Source of the DNA: Sipunculus nudus
Lineage: Eukaryota; Annelida; Sipuncula; Golfingiida; Sipunculidae
Length of the DNA stretch: 64,000 bases
Direction of reading: 5' to 3'
Assembly (NCBI GenBank): GCA_026874595.1
Contig: CM049311.1
Location: 49,975,676-50,039,675, forward strand
Below the pieces are notes generated by a model. That model did not search any database, was not told the origin of the DNA, and saw nothing but the letters and a program-made list of their open reading frames with translations. A program made the translations under genes and the position numbers. The stretch's first letter is position 1, and each line of letters starts with the position of its first letter. Positions 55,370 to 64,000 of this stretch are shown here, in pieces.

Positions 55370-57115
55370 TTCTTCTTTATCTCATGCAGGTCTGTTTTTC
55401 ATGTCGCGAGACATTGCAAGGAGTGAATCATGGATTATATATATACGTATACATCGTGGCTGGATGATCTTTTGAAATTTCCCTAATTTGTCAATTCAGG
55501 AGGCATCTTTTACATTTAATTCCTTGACAATATTCCATGCATTTAATGAACCATACTTCCAGTCTGGATTGTGTCGTTTCCCCTGTTCAGACAGCAGACC
55601 TGCGTCCACAGATTCATTAAAAATAACATTTAGGCCGATAACGAGCTTGCTTACGAGTCGTGCTGGAATAGAACCCTGCCCTATTCCTCCATGACATCTG
55701 CAAAGGTATCAGTTACATGCCTAGCGTGCGTCTTTGACCCGTTCATACAAGCAGATTTCTGTATGAAGACAGGTATTGGCTGACCAAAGTGTGAGCCGGG
55801 CCTAAAGGGGCCAGGAAAGCAGTATCAGTTAAATGAAGAGTGGTGGCAAGCTGACGCCAAGTGAGAGGCAGATTGTCAACAATGTCATATGGGTCCACCC
55901 TAGGCCTTACAGTTCATATTTGGAAGTGATGGCCAAGAAGTGCCTTAGGCTGTTCCCGTGTCTCTCTGACACAGTTGGTGGAACATCTATGTGTCCCTTC
56001 TCATCCAGCTTGTCAACAGAGCTGAAAGTCTTAGGGGGAGGCTCCTTTAGAGCTGCAAAACGTTTAGAGTCTAACTCGGACATTGAAGGGGAAACCAAGT
56101 AGATGTACAGTCACATAATACAGCAAATCAAAACAAAGGCATGTGAACCCTTTGCCTAAGGACACTGCTTGGCCCGTGTTTGATAATTACCAGCAAAGGC
56201 TCTTTATGATGAAGGGGGCCTGTCCTCGAGCTGAAAGACAAGAAGCCAGCAGTGATTACAAATTCCACTATTTGAAGAACATTTTCCAAACTAATGGGGA
56301 TTAGCTGTGGAGACACAATAGTGGAGGGGTTCCATAGGAAAGGGGGAAACATAAGACCATGCCTGGATTCCACATGTAACACAGGCAAATCAAAAAGGAT
56401 GAAAATGATGAGTTTCAGGATTAGGATTTCAAGAGAGGCAAGCGCGGACGTTGGGAATCAACCAGCCCCCATCAATCCCCTTGATCTTTGGGTAATTGGA
56501 GGAGGAAAGAGAACTGCTCTTCCGCTTTTTTGAGGTATGTATTCCTTTACGGTATCAGGTCACAAATAACTTAGCAAAAATAAATAAAGTACACTTATTT
56601 AACAGCATTATTATTACCAACTGGGCATGTTTCCATTTTTTTTTGTTCTTGCTAACAGGGTAGTTTCAGGGGGCTACAAAAGTGGGCCATGCCGCCCCCC
56701 CCCCCCCCCAATTTGGCTATGCATGCAATACATAATAGTATTTTAAAAAAACATGTTTTCATTCAAGTTTCATTACGCTTTCAAATTCAAACTGTTCCTC
56801 TTTTTAATCCTTAAAATTGTACAAGGATATTGAAGTAGGCTGATTCTATTACATTTATTTACTATTGGATAGTGGATGTGACGTAAGTCTCTTTCTACAT
56901 AGGATGAGGTAGGATTATGTCTAGAGGAGAAACAAATCCAGTTTTTTGGCTATTGTATGCTTGTAGTCATTTGTTATTATTGTATTGAGTTTATATGGTT
57001 TATCCTGTTGTAAGTCTTGAGGGATTGTTCTATCAGAAAACTTTAACAGTAGGTGTGCTTGTGCGTGCTCTTAGTTCTGATGTTTTAGAGAAACTACCAA
57101 CTCTTAAGGCTGCTC
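55370..57115. other. Gene-poor stretch
   Basis: Frames of 60-90 codons at 55488-55694 (minus-strand reading GSIPARLVSKLVIGLNVIFN) and 55833-56102 (KSGGKLTPSERQIVNNV) look partly protein-like but no family is recognised. A C-run lies at 56691-56709. Possibly part of the Harbinger unit or another decayed transposon. Confidence 0.4.
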
Positions 57116-57119
57116 TGAG

Positions 57120-58745
57120 GGCTTTATCTGGTTGAACTTCTAGTTTATAAAAGTGTGTCTTAGCTGCATGCACTTAAAAAAGCTATGGATCCGTATATGC
57201 CTATAGGGCGAATCCGTTGTTTATATAAGTGTGTAGCCGTCTCCAGTTCAGGTATGTCCTTCTTATGGCACACAGCCTTTAGAGCATTAATACTACTCCA
57301 AATTCGTTGACTGATATGCTCTATGTGAGGGCGCCAAGTGTCTTTTTTTATTGTCAATAATAACACTTAGGAATCTTGCAGCGTCAGAATCTTTTAAATT
57401 CTCACCTAACTATTTAAAGGGATCAAACTATTTCGGTTAGACAAAACCGTTTGTGTTTTGGTTGGATTTAGTTTGATTCTCTAGGTGTTGCACCAGCTGC
57501 TTATGCAATTGAGCTGGGACTGCGTTCCGTGAATAGCAAACGTGTGGGCCAGATGGCTATGTCGTCGGCGTATTTGGAAACGCTGATCATTTGTCCCGTC
57601 TTCGGAGGGTCGTTAATATACAAGATAAAGAGTAAAGGGCTCAACGTTGAGCTATGGGGAGTACCCGCATCAAGCGTTATCTCCTCAGATTCTGTACCTT
57701 CATGATTAACCATACGGGATCTATCTGTCAGGAAAGAGGAGATTAATCTAACCAGTATATGTGGCAGATGGGATCTCGTAACATTAACGACCCTCAGACA
57801 ACATTGCGTCAAATGCCTTTTCCACATCCAGGTATGTGCCTAAGATGCACTGTCTTTGCTTCACACCATTCACGGTTGCCGGAATATATGATCAAATATT
57901 TCTCTCCCGGAGCGAAAGCCTGAGTGGTTGTCATAAAAGCATGGGCCACCCAGCTCACCTAGTCTCTCAAAACGTAGTAATTCGTGTGCAGGTTTGCAGT
58001 TCTCCCCAGACGGGGGTCTGGGATTTTCTTTAGTATCTTTAATGTGAATTTTTCCAGACCAGGGGATGATGTTCCTTTAGATTTAGCAAGAGCCCTCTTT
58101 ACCTCTAGAATTCCTACTGGTCTAGCTGCTACGCTTTCGTCATTTCTTTTGTGGTCGGGGTTTCTTGAGGGTTAAATAGTGTTCTATTTTCATCAATTAT
58201 TTGTTTAGCAGTTTTCATGAAATAATTCTTGAAGTCAGGGTGTGTCATAGTTTTTTTTAAATATTCGCAAATAAATCTGCACGACACTTTGCTTTAGCAG
58301 AGACTGTGCCATCAGGGGGTATTCTGTTCAGCTTAGAGTTAGAGAAACGTTTGATTTGATAAATTTACATGGGTTTTGTTTTATGATATCGACTGTTGAT
58401 ATATTCTGACCATTGGATCGTTTTTGCACCAAGATAGCTCGGTCTACTAACTTAAATGCTCTATACTAACTGAAATGCTCTATTAAACAAACTTGCTTCC
58501 GTGGTACGTGTGCGTTGTTGATAGTGCCTTACTCGTCGCCTTAAGGCTAACATCTGTTTAATTTCTGGGGTTAGGTTGCACCTGTTTCTGTTTTTAACTT
58601 CTCTCTCTGGAGCGACCGCATTGACGTGTTATGTTTGTTGTGATGTAATCTAACTGAAAATTTGTAATTGTGTAAATTTTCAAAGCATCTAACATATTAT
58701 TTATGAGGATTTCTTGAAAACGACCCCAATTAGCTTTAGGTGGAT
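57120..58745 (-). pseudogene. Jockey-like LINE: endonuclease-RT linker and reverse transcriptase
   Basis: The minus strand reads NWGRFQEILINNMLDALKIY and CNLTPEIKQMLALRRRVRHY (linker). It continues RALAKSKGTSSPGLEKFTLK, DVEKAFDAM (first catalytic Asp), FLTDRSRMVNHEG, LDAGTPHSSTLSPLLFILYI and SKYADDIAIW (YADD catalytic pair, about 57576-57548). RIKLNPTKTQTVL, KKDTWRPHIEHISQRIWSSI and LYKQRIRPIGIYGSIAFLSA complete the RT and thumb. The order is that of Jockey-clade non-LTR elements. Frameshifts occur about every 100-150 codons. The 5' end (endonuclease) is missing at a G-run near 58760-58771, and no poly(A) tail is recognised. Confidence 0.85.
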
Positions 58746-58774
58746 TTTGAAATTATTTGGGGGGGGGGGGGAAC

Positions 58775-60425
58775 CTGTGGTTTTCAACCAATGTTTATAA
58801 TTACTAATAACTACCTACCCCATGCCTATCTTGTTGTGGTTTCTATTCCTTTAATATATAAACTAGAAAACGGGGCCCCGTTGTAGAGGAAGGGTGTATT
58901 GCCGCTTATTGGGTGTCAAGACCCCGTAAGGTAGCGAATTGCCCAGACCTGTATTGATACAGTATTGTAAAAACAATGAATTTGCCTGATGACAAAAAAT
59001 TGCGACCAAAAAAAAATTATCGATTCATAAAGACCACGTCCGCTTGTGATACTGCACTGGTTGATTTCGCCGTTTCATGTGCAGGACCATTTTTGTATTT
59101 GGTAACAGTCTAACACTTTAAAAAATAGTTCAGCAGGGGAAAACTCTTCGGATTGAATCGATTGATCCAAGCTCTGTTAAGCGGAGTAAGACGGACAGGG
59201 ATTTGTTTACTTATTTTTTACTTTATTTCAGGTAATATCGCATACCATAAAGCGTTTTAATCCTCACGATCGAGGATTGTCAGCGCCCCATAAGGCTTTT
59301 TACTCACGTGGAGTCTTTACCTGCATTATCATCGAGTCGGACTTTTCACAGAAAAATATCAACAATCAACAAAAAGTGCTTGGAATCAACAAAGGAGAGT
59401 CAGGTGTCTGCGGTTTTTATGTTCCATTTTCATTTATTTTTAGTTAAGCATTTCCATGCGCATAAAGATTTAAAGGTCATAAATGACGTGAAGCTACTCA
59501 TTTGACACTGCTATCATGCAGAGACGCAAAAAGAGAGATAACAAGATGTAAACTGTAGGTAACTAAGAAGAATACAAAAGTTTTGCAATTGCATTAATTA
59601 ATTTATAAATTGTTTTCAGTAGAAAGCTTTCATTGTCTTAATGTCGGTAATCAGTTTAACCTGGATATGACCTTCTGTCCACTTTTAAAGCTTCACGTAT
59701 GTATGTCTGTCTGTTCCTAAGTTGTTGTCAATTTCGTCCACGGCCTGTCTGACATTTAGCACTCTACAGGTCACGATTTGCAGCAATTACCATGAAACTT
59801 GCAGAGATAAAAAATAAAAATTCAAGGAAGCCTTTTGTTTTTAGTCAATATAGGTCAAAGGTCATGGTCATCGAAAACCTGGAAACGTTATTTTCCTCAT
59901 AACTTTGCCAAAGATAATTGTATAAACCTCATTTGTTCGTCTTTCCATACCCCATATCATATGTGAGCAAACAGAACAAAAGATTTATAACCTAGATAAA
60001 ACACAATTCAATTGTTAAAGGTAATGTCATCACATAGACGACACGTTTTAAAATTACGGGACAGGAAACACTCAAGTTGGTTATTTTGTCTGTGCAATTA
60101 ATGTTTTTTTTGCATAATGGCAGTAAACACACAATAAATTGCAAAAAAGATGTCTTAATATATTCTAGGATGAATTCATGCTTTTTCTGTAGATAAAAGC
60201 ATTTGCATAACTCTCAGAACTGTTATACCTAAAGGTTAAAAAAGTTTTCACTTAAGGCTCAGTTTCGTGACCTTAAGACCTTTGATGGCCTGATCAGTCG
60301 ATCAATTTGCTTTTTGACCACTCATATATTAGAACAAGAACTTAAATCTACATTGAATTTTCATATAATTATGAAACAGCATCTCGGGTAAAGGTTAAAC
60401 ATGTGAAAATTTTCTGTACAAAATC
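58775..60425. other. Gene-free stretch
   Basis: Only short frames. 59690-59900 contains words of an interspersed repeat (GCAATTACCATGAAACTTGC; GGTCAAAGGTCATGGTCAT). No gene or RNA feature is supported. Confidence 0.5.
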
Positions 60426-60429
60426 CTTG

Positions 60430-60920
60430 AGGTCTGAGGTTTCCAAAGTCAAAATGAAACATGGCTAGAATGTACACAGTGATTGGTTCGGGTTCGATTC
60501 TAATTTGCTATAACTCATGAATACCAAAGGAACACAAGAAGCCATTTTATCATGTTTAACGTTATACATGTCAGTTTCTGTCGCTTTTTTTATAATTATT
60601 AATGTAACTGAAATTAATGCAACTTAAATGGAACCTCTGATTACTAGAAGCGTGTAATCCAAAATACGTAAGTGACCTTGGAAAGGAATATAGCTAACCA
60701 GATACAAAAAACGCCGGGTTTATCCATATTTATCTGATATAACTGACCATATGCAGTTTCTGACAAGTTTCCCCTTCCTGGATTAATAGACATTTTTTTT
60801 GTATGTTAACTAAGAAGTGTGGCTGAATATAAAACCACACAAATTATTTCTATGCAATTTTTGGCGGTTGGGTTGTGTATATTCGCAAATTGCCTGGAAT
60901 ATAATATAAGCTGTCTGGGT
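60430..60920. repeat. Interspersed repeat, related to 15010-17040
   Basis: Shares with 16680-17040 the words GTGGAACCTCTG.TTACTAGAA, ACCTTG.AAAG.AATAT, GTATGTTAA, AATTTTTGGCGG and ATATTCGCA.ATTGCCTGG, and with 15150-15250 TAGAATGTA and TAACT.A..A.TACC.AA.GAACACAA. It lies immediately downstream of a LINE RT remnant. Confidence 0.6.
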
Positions 60921-60944
60921 AGAATTTTAGAGGTAGAATTTCAT

Positions 60945-61490
60945 TTTTTTTCAATCTATTCGCTAATGCAGCTATTCCTATTTTGTAAACAGCACGTGAG
61001 AAAAACTGGACCGAAATTCTTTGGGGGAAAATTCTTGTGGGGTAATTGTTTCTGGCAATAATACCACAACTCCCCTTCTCTGGCTCACATATGACTGCCC
61101 TGTGATCATTGCGTGGTTCAAGGAGTTGATCACCAATGCTTTAATAGAACCCCAGAAGGCTTTATATAAAAACAACCCTGTGCTATGCCCGTCTATGCCT
61201 GGACTCGTGTTTAATTATAGTCTGGTAGCAATTTTGGAACATTCTTCATAGAAAATAAACCTTCAGACGTGTTTAAATCTGCCTGTAGAAAACGCGGCAC
61301 TGAGATATCTGAAATAAAGTTAAGAAACCCTACATTACTGAAACCGTCCACATTTTTATACAGCTTACTGTAAAAGGAATATATTTCTTGTGTAATGTCA
61401 CTGTTATCTGTAAGCCTCTTACCCCTTTCTATATCTAGTCCTGTTATGTCGTTTCTTGCACTCCTGATCCGTTTGAGTGAAATCAAAAAT
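60945..61490 (-). pseudogene. L1-like LINE fragment: pre-RT linker and RT start
   Basis: The minus strand reads MISLKRIRSARNDITGLDIE, SDITQEIYSFYSKLYKNVDG (linker with the FYxxLY signature), then in another frame KAFWGSIKALVINSLNHAMI and QRRGVVVLLPE (RT block before the catalytic palm). It stops there; catalytic blocks are missing, and unrelated repeat sequence begins at about 60920. This arrangement is typical of L1/Tx1-like non-LTR elements. Confidence 0.75.
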
Positions 61491-61491
61491 A

Positions 61492-62155
61492 TTTACTCGG
61501 TTTCTCCTCTAACTGTATGTTATAAAACATGTTGAATTAACACGAAAAATACCTTCTTCCTCTTAAAATAAATCTGTACATGCAAAAAAAAATGCCTTGA
61601 AACCGTAGCTCACTCTTGTAAACGAGTGTTAAAAACAGTGAATCGGGCGCGATCACAGGTGTCAACATAAACGCAGCGCGTAGAGTCGTATGCATCGTGG
61701 AGCCACAACACGTGTCAATCAGGAGATGCCCTAACTGAATTGGCCCAAAAATGTTATACATGATCCCACTGGCTGAAACACTGAGTGTTGCGGCTCAAAA
61801 TCAGACCTCCAGTCACGCGGGCACATACGTGGACTGTGTTCACCAACAGACGGAGCCATAATAAGGTGTTAAAGAGCAGTAGGCGAGGTAATGAGACTGA
61901 AATCTGAACTGATAGTGTGAAGGAATAGGTATAATATTAGGCCTATTTATGTCCCTTTAAACATCTTTTGGATGTGACAGAAAATGTGGTATATCTTGAC
62001 ACTTTTATGGTGAACGTGCTTTATAGGTGATTGGCGCATAGATATTTATAACAGAATAATCTTTGCCATATTCTACCAACTACAGCGGGACCAAACCTTC
62101 GCTTTGTTTTGTACCAAAACTGCATTTAACGGAGATCCCCATTTTCCTTCCTGAC
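61492..62155. other. Gene-free stretch
   Basis: No coding region or RNA gene is supported; frames are short and have no domain. Confidence 0.5.
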
Positions 62156-62159
62156 TTTA

Positions 62160-62755
62160 CATTAGAGTCAGTTATGCTACGGTCACAAATCACTAAATGC
62201 CGCCTGCCGGCGTGGTAACTGCCAGTTTTCACTAAAATTCGTCAGGTGGCAGCTCGGTGGCAGGCACAATCGGCAGGCGGCAGTCAGCATTTTAGACGCC
62301 GCTAGGACGCCGCTGAAATTTTAAGAAAAAATTAAAATTCTGTCAGCCACCGGCCGATTTTTTCCAATTATGCGAGTCGTCAGGTCGCCGGCCGGGCGCA
62401 TTTCGAAGTCGCGCGGTGGCTATCAAGCGGCAGGCGGGCAGCAGCGCGATTTTTATCTTCAAACTTCGGCCGGCAATCGGTAGGATCTAACTTCCACTCT
62501 CTAGCATCCGGCCTGCTGCCGTTATGCTACCGACATGCCACCGTACGATTTCAAAATATCTGCCGGCGGCAGGGCGGAGATTGAAAGGCAGCTGGGAGGC
62601 GGCTGTCGGTGTTGGTAGGTGGCAGGACGACGATCTGCCGATTGCAGACTCCCGGACCCCTGAATATAATTCCGAGGCCATCCACCATACAACATACTCG
62701 CTTTGGGGCTGGCGCCTTGTCCTTTCCCTTGCCTTTAGGGGGCATCTTGTTGGAA
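62160..62755. repeat. GC-rich block of imperfect GGCAGGCGGCAG repeats
   Basis: In contrast to the AT-rich surroundings this block is rich in GCCGCCTGCC/GGCAGGCGGCAG words on both strands and in TTATGCTAC words (62172 and 62520). A minus-strand frame starts MPPKGKGKDKAPAPKR at 62745. Such clustered inverted GC motifs suggest the subterminal region of a DNA transposon, but no terminus is proved. Confidence 0.45.
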
Positions 62756-62757
62756 GG

Positions 62758-62813
62758 AAATGGTTGATAATAATGGTTGATGGAAAATGGTTGATAATAA
62801 ATGGTTGATGGTA
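62758..62813 (+). repeat. ATGGTTGAT short tandem repeat
   Basis: Four copies of ATGGTTGATRR separated by ATAA/GAAA spacers immediately before the LTR of element C. Confidence 0.8.
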
Positions 62814-62818
62814 CACTT

Positions 62819-63098
62819 TGTAGTGATACGAGAGCAATCTAGGTTTATATATCCAACCGGGAACAAGACTGCCGCCGTCAGATCATCGGTTCTCATAATT
62901 TATTTTATAGTAATTCAGTAATAAGCATAGCCCTGAATATTCCATGTCAAAATGTACGCGGTAATCGCTAAGACCGGGACACCCGGGACTCATGAATATT
63001 GATGTGGGATCGCCATGTTCCTTGAGCGAATACATTCTTCTGTTTCTGTTAAACTGGTGTTCCATTCTTTATTGTTTGCGTGTCTGACGAACACGACA
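62819..63098 (+). repeat. 5' LTR of gypsy element C
   Basis: Inferred from the primer-binding site that follows. The LTR ends ACACGACA at 63098 and probably starts TGTAGTGATACG at 62819, giving about 280 bp. A TATA-like word TTTATATAT at 62844-62852 could be its promoter. The matching 3' LTR is beyond the window, so the start is tentative. Confidence 0.55.
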
Positions 63099-63101
63099 TG
63101 G

Positions 63102-63115
63102 TGTCAGAATTGAGA
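63102..63115 (+). promoter_or_regulatory. tRNA-Leu-type primer-binding site of element C
   Basis: TGTCAGAATTGAGA resembles the tRNA-Leu primer-binding word TGTCAGAAGTGGGA with two changes. It lies three bases after the LTR end and 31 bp before the gag start. Confidence 0.6.
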
Positions 63116-63146
63116 TAAACTGAATATCCACGCTTTGGAACTGAAG

Positions 63147-64000
63147 ATGGCACAGTATCAGGTACCGGCCCCGGCGGCGTTCAGCTTTACTCCGGACGAA
63201 TGGCCCAGTTGGAGCCGACGGTTCGAGAGATTTCGGAAAGCAAGCGGGCTCGCAGAAAAAACAGACGAGGGACAGGTAAATACGTTCATCTATCTAATGG
63301 GCGATAAAGCAGACGATATCATGAACACATTTACGCTATCAGCCCTGGATAAGATAATATATCAGAAAGTGCATGATGAATTTCAAACTTATTTTACTGG
63401 CAAACGAAATCACGTGTTTGAGCGCAGCAAGTTTAGTGTCCGGGTACAAAATGATGGTGAATCCGTGGATGATTTCATCACGGCGCTATATAGCTTGGCT
63501 GACCACTGTGACTTTGGTACATTGCGGGATGAGATGATACGGGACCGTGTTGTTGTAGGTGTCAAAGACCCCATCTTGTCAAAGAAACTACAGTTTGATT
63601 CTAGGTTAACATTAGAGAGTGCAGTGGCACAGGCTCGCCTTAATGAAAGCGTTATGCAACAGCAGCCGATAGTCAGGCAGAGTCAAAACCAAAACTTAAA
63701 TGTTGATGCCGTCAAGACCTACCGCCAGAGGTCGCAGTTTCGATCGCAGGGAAACCCGGCACCAAGACCACCCCACCAACAAAAGCCACCACCCAGATAC
63801 AGCCAAAAAAGTCCAAACAAATCAAAATGTGGTAGGTGTGCTAAAACATCTTGGCACCCAAGATCAGAATTTCCTGCAAGGGATGTTTCTTGTCATAAAT
63901 GTTCAAAAAGGGGACATTATGCTCGTGCATGTAGAGCAGCCACATCTGGTAAGCGCGTCGGTGAAATTGAAACAGCACCAGTTGATCCCTTTTTGGGTGA
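63147..64000 (+). CDS. gag: Ty3/gypsy gag, intact but cut by window end
   Basis: An open frame of at least 284 codons starts MAQYQVPAPAAFSFTPDEWP and runs to the end of the window without a stop. Residues about 20-170 form the capsid-type region (WSRRFERFRKASGL; IYLMGDKADDIMNTF; RSKFSVRVQNDGESVDDFIT; ADHCDFGTLRDEMIRDRVVV). A basic Gln/Pro-rich linker follows. There are two zinc-knuckle positions: residues 228-243 CGRCAKTSWHPRSEFP, where the last Cys is replaced by Phe, and residues 249-262 CHKCSKRGHYARAC, a complete CCHC. Gag packages the element RNA into particles. The lack of any interruption contrasts with all other retroelements here and suggests a young insertion. Protease and pol should follow beyond 64000. 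Confidence 0.88.
   Translation, partial: MAQYQVPAPAAFSFTPDEWPSWSRRFERFRKASGLAEKTDEGQVNTFIYLMGDKADDIMNTFTLSALDKIIYQKVHDEFQTYFTGKRNHVFERSKFSVRVQNDGESVDDFITALYSLADHCDFGTLRDEMIRDRVVVGVKDPILSKKLQFDSRLTLESAVAQARLNESVMQQQPIVRQSQNQNLNVDAVKTYRQRSQFRSQGNPAPRPPHQQKPPPRYSQKSPNKSKCGRCAKTSWHPRSEFPARDVSCHKCSKRGHYARACRAATSGKRVGEIETAPVDPFLG

Overview
This window looks like eukaryotic, non-coding-dominated DNA from an invertebrate, most likely a marine mollusc and perhaps a bivalve. The reasons are the AT-rich background with many (TA)n microsatellites, spliced-type gene remnants with GT/AG borders, and a dense mix of Ty3/gypsy LTR elements, Jockey-like and L1-like LINEs, a tRNA-derived SINE, PIF/Harbinger, hAT-like and long-TIR DNA elements. 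Some repeats contain AGGTCA-type phrases that I associate with bivalve genomes. The species cannot be fixed from the sequence. No ribosomal RNA, functional tRNA, CRISPR or bacterial operon structure is present.

Layout. 0-9 kb: zinc-finger gene fragments, a tandem array carrying a 306-bp MITE with TTA target duplications, and simple repeats. 9.1-10.2 kb: a disrupted unknown ORF split by a SINE with a 16-bp target duplication, beside a LINE RT fragment. 12.96-13.34 kb: an intact 127-codon ORF with an I-PpoI-like His-Me finger/zinc-loop nuclease signature. 13.45-25.8 kb: two nested Ty3/gypsy elements on the minus strand. The outer one (B) has LTRs at both ends and its gag is cut by the inner one (A), which has LTRs, tRNA-Lys-type PBS, gag, RT, RNase H, integrase and PPT. 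A also carries a 328-bp near-perfect palindrome. A 143-bp satellite and other repeats replace the 3' half of B. 28.2-30.5 kb: a possible spliced gene with an SGNH-hydrolase-like domain, cut by a Harbinger-type element encoding a Myb/NAIF1-like protein. 31.8-36.4 kb: a large minus-strand pseudogene of a multi-copy metazoan family (treble-clef-like N terminus, PIN-like core, CXC C terminus), flanked by inverted repeats. 37.5-39.6 kb: a hAT-like element. 42.8-46.4 kb: an element with ~290-bp terminal inverted repeats. 48.4-51.1 kb: a decayed C2H2/transposase-like gene. 53.2-55.4 kb: a PIF/Harbinger unit whose transposase exons (+) interleave with MADF/BESS exons (-). 57.1-58.7 and 60.9-61.5 kb: LINE remnants. 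62.8-64.0 kb: the 5' LTR, PBS and uninterrupted gag of a third gypsy element that runs off the window.

Almost every recognisable gene belongs to a mobile element and is broken by frameshifts or stops. The exceptions are the His-Me finger ORF at 12.96 kb and the gag at 63.1 kb, which are open throughout. The genes do not form a pathway; the region records layered transposition, with insertions inside insertions at several points.
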